DNA from: Arsenicibacter sp965247375
GTDB taxonomy: Bacteria > Bacteroidota > Bacteroidia > Cytophagales > Spirosomataceae
Assembly: GCA_965247375.1 (NCBI GenBank)
Contig: CBDFHU010000090.1
Coordinates: 39,873 to 103,872 of the forward strand
Length of the DNA: 64,000 nt
Direction of reading: 5' to 3'
The notes beneath the pieces were generated by a model that did not search any database, had not been told where the DNA came from, and saw nothing but the letters and a program-made list of their open reading frames with translations. This document shows, one piece after another, positions 63,701 to 64,000 of the stretch; position 1 is the first letter of the stretch; each line of letters begins with the position of its first letter. A program made the translations under genes and the position numbers.

Positions 63701-64000
63701 GCCGCCTTCACAGATGCGGGTAGTAATCAGCAAACCGATCCGCAATTTATCAATCCAGCAACGGATGACCTCCGCGTACCGGCCTGCTCACCGGCGGTCA
63801 ATACCGGCAACTCTGCGCTGTTTACAAGCGCAGGCAACCTGACAACCGATGCGGCCGGCGGACAGCGGATTGTGGGGGCAGCCATTGATATGGGGGCTTA
63901 TGAGTTTGCAACGGTGGTTGGTCCGCCGGTTGGCATTACGGCAGGTCCGGCGGCATCGTCTGTCGCCTGTACCGGCACAGCTGTATCGGTTCCGGTCAGT
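60707..64000 (+). CDS. Large beta-helix surface protein, C-terminus outside window
   Basis: 1098 codons are visible from the ATG at 60707 and the frame is open to the last base. A long N-terminal export segment (LTRHSALSLLPILGCLILLS) is followed by an Ig-like domain (STACPGQTVVLTVIAAGMTG). Then the sequence LHVNPKATGANNGLSWPDAF opens a right-handed parallel beta-helix of some 800 residues. It has short repeats with GGGIY or GGGLY turns and SQNTA-type asparagine ladders, resembling chlamydial Pmp and choice-of-anchor proteins. The helix closes with DPQFINPATDDLRVPACSPA and GAAIDMGAYEF, after which another Ig-like domain begins. A T9SS sorting domain is expected beyond the window. Probable adhesin or polysaccharide-binding surface fibre. 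Confidence 0.88.
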   Translation, partial: MKKTVPHGRYAYLLSAIRCKLTRHSALSLLPILGCLILLSLATVARPVNEHTPAHGTGVAKRDVPALRSKTMSKKASANVEPSIDRVTTSASTACPGQTVVLTVIAAGMTGGYELSWGISPTSIGSATFTSPTNQSSVTAVMGNTPGDVNFSIAVNDQTGIAIGGVTVTVPGRLHVNPKATGANNGLSWPDAFTSLQSALTYVSPCGGAASEIWIASGLYKPTQTTTDQTASFRIPSGTKVYGGFVIDLTVDTGPIGGILYPTSISDRPAINPVTGEPSSTTFSGDINNDNQINGNSNSVVTFENAGAATLLDGVVITGGSGKGGGIAINGGNPQLTNLLITGNKAAQTGNNGGGIYATQSTTVTLNDSRIAGNTGIDGGGLYANGPVYLTGTDVSQNTATSGPGGGLYLNTTTDFRAISSTISQNATQIGAPGGGAYGRTTNMQVRLENSLVQGNYPGGIYTSTANNTIVAINTQFRQQQGTWGAIYNSGPVSLSDCIVSQNTATGNSAGVHISDTGSFSAINTQFTQNHTLSSPGGAATVSGNLYITDCTISQNTANGSGGGIIHSGSSGPLMANVSNTTLSQNVITGSGSGGGMHFSTSNARLTFDNLLVMNNKSINEGGGIYVGGSSSNTITVSNSQFVENHTGTSPGGGLYLNGTARLTNCSFSQNTASEGAGLYHSGSEFSASNNRFRQNTAATSSGGGLRVTGNVTITGSDISQNTAGGTGGGIEIVSGTIISVQSTTISRNSSSSPGGGMNTSGGDSFLLADVIIEGNKSQYSGGGIYTSAANVTLTNSRVRQNQVSNGPGGGVNSFGTTYITNCDVSQNTAVGALGGGVYGNTLFVTSSTISQNQTSSWGGGIFAGNSLTLVQSVVLYNQSTDKGGGFYASSGQVQSSTITGNNSLNEGGGQYTVGGFLISNSLYSRNKAATSGGGTYASSPATLTVLNSSFSSNSAVAGAAVSGTGVTAGNSIFWGNGTPATTFGGTISLKNSLAPSGAAFTDAGSNQQTDPQFINPATDDLRVPACSPAVNTGNSALFTSAGNLTTDAAGGQRIVGAAIDMGAYEFATVVGPPVGITAGPAASSVACTGTAVSVPVS

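Noticed and set aside
1..64000. Mobile elements, prophage, tRNA-linked islands
   Set aside because: No transposase, integrase, phage structural gene, tRNA or attachment-site pair was seen on either strand.

Overview
The window looks like a chromosomal segment from a Bacteroidota species, most likely order Cytophagales, family Spirosomataceae (Spirosoma/Rudanella-like). I infer this from type IX secretion C-terminal sorting domains, SusC/SusD, a hybrid two-component sensor-regulator, an ECF sigma/FecR pair, many carboxypeptidase-regulatory-like TonB receptors, PAS kinases with the phytochrome-type SHDLQEPLRKI box, and promoters of the TAnnTTTG type. The genus is inference. I found no tRNA, rRNA, CRISPR array, insertion sequence or prophage.

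Layout. 1-2052: partial PAS histidine kinase (-). 2226-5174: large secreted Asp-box protein (+). 5306-5551: small hypothetical protein (+), then a strong terminator. 5644-9368: two secreted sugar-oxidation type proteins, DUF1080 and a sugar dehydrogenase-cytochrome fusion (-). 9460-13686: one-protein hybrid two-component regulator (+). 13750-23387: a polysaccharide utilisation locus (-) transcribed as ECF sigma, FecR, SusC, SusD, GH5-like hydrolase, sulfatase. 23654-24844: BNR hydrolase (-). 25010-28841: two divergent T9SS cargo proteins. 28854-30704: patatin-like membrane protein (+). 30749-31627: decaying patch with a deleted NUDIX gene, a possible TonB tail and a frameshifted GrpB gene. 31715-33091: mnmE (-). 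33104-33540: four 109-bp tandem repeats. 33530-35802: MpaB-type oxygenase, metallo-hydrolase and CheY-like regulator (-). 36055-41307: TonB receptor, TPR-like protein, pentapeptide-repeat LytS-type kinase and LytTR regulator (+). 41530-43959: siderophore-type receptor (+). 44029-47051: ACT protein, cysteine-less redoxin, sterol-desaturase-like membrane protein and an unknown protein (-). 47149-56932: osmoprotectant ABC transporter whose ATPase and permease genes are separated by an RND tripartite efflux operon and a CHASE3-like kinase (-). 57520-60000: TonB receptor (+). 60087-60368: DUF427 (-). 60707-end: partial beta-helix adhesin (+).

The observation I rate highest is the osmoprotectant permease fusion at 47149-48702. 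Its C-terminal substrate-binding domain has its two lobes in the reverse of the usual order, so it appears circularly permuted, with the natural junction split between the end of the protein and the start of the binding domain. Also notable: four of the six genes of the polysaccharide locus each carry one apparent frameshift (sulfatase leader, SusD, SusC, FecR), and GrpB carries a fifth, while all the very long genes around them are intact. This is either local decay, slippage-based variation or sequence error. A further point is a repeated domain of about 80 residues shared by three T9SS cargo proteins. All coordinates, motifs and reading frames were worked out by eye, with no database search.
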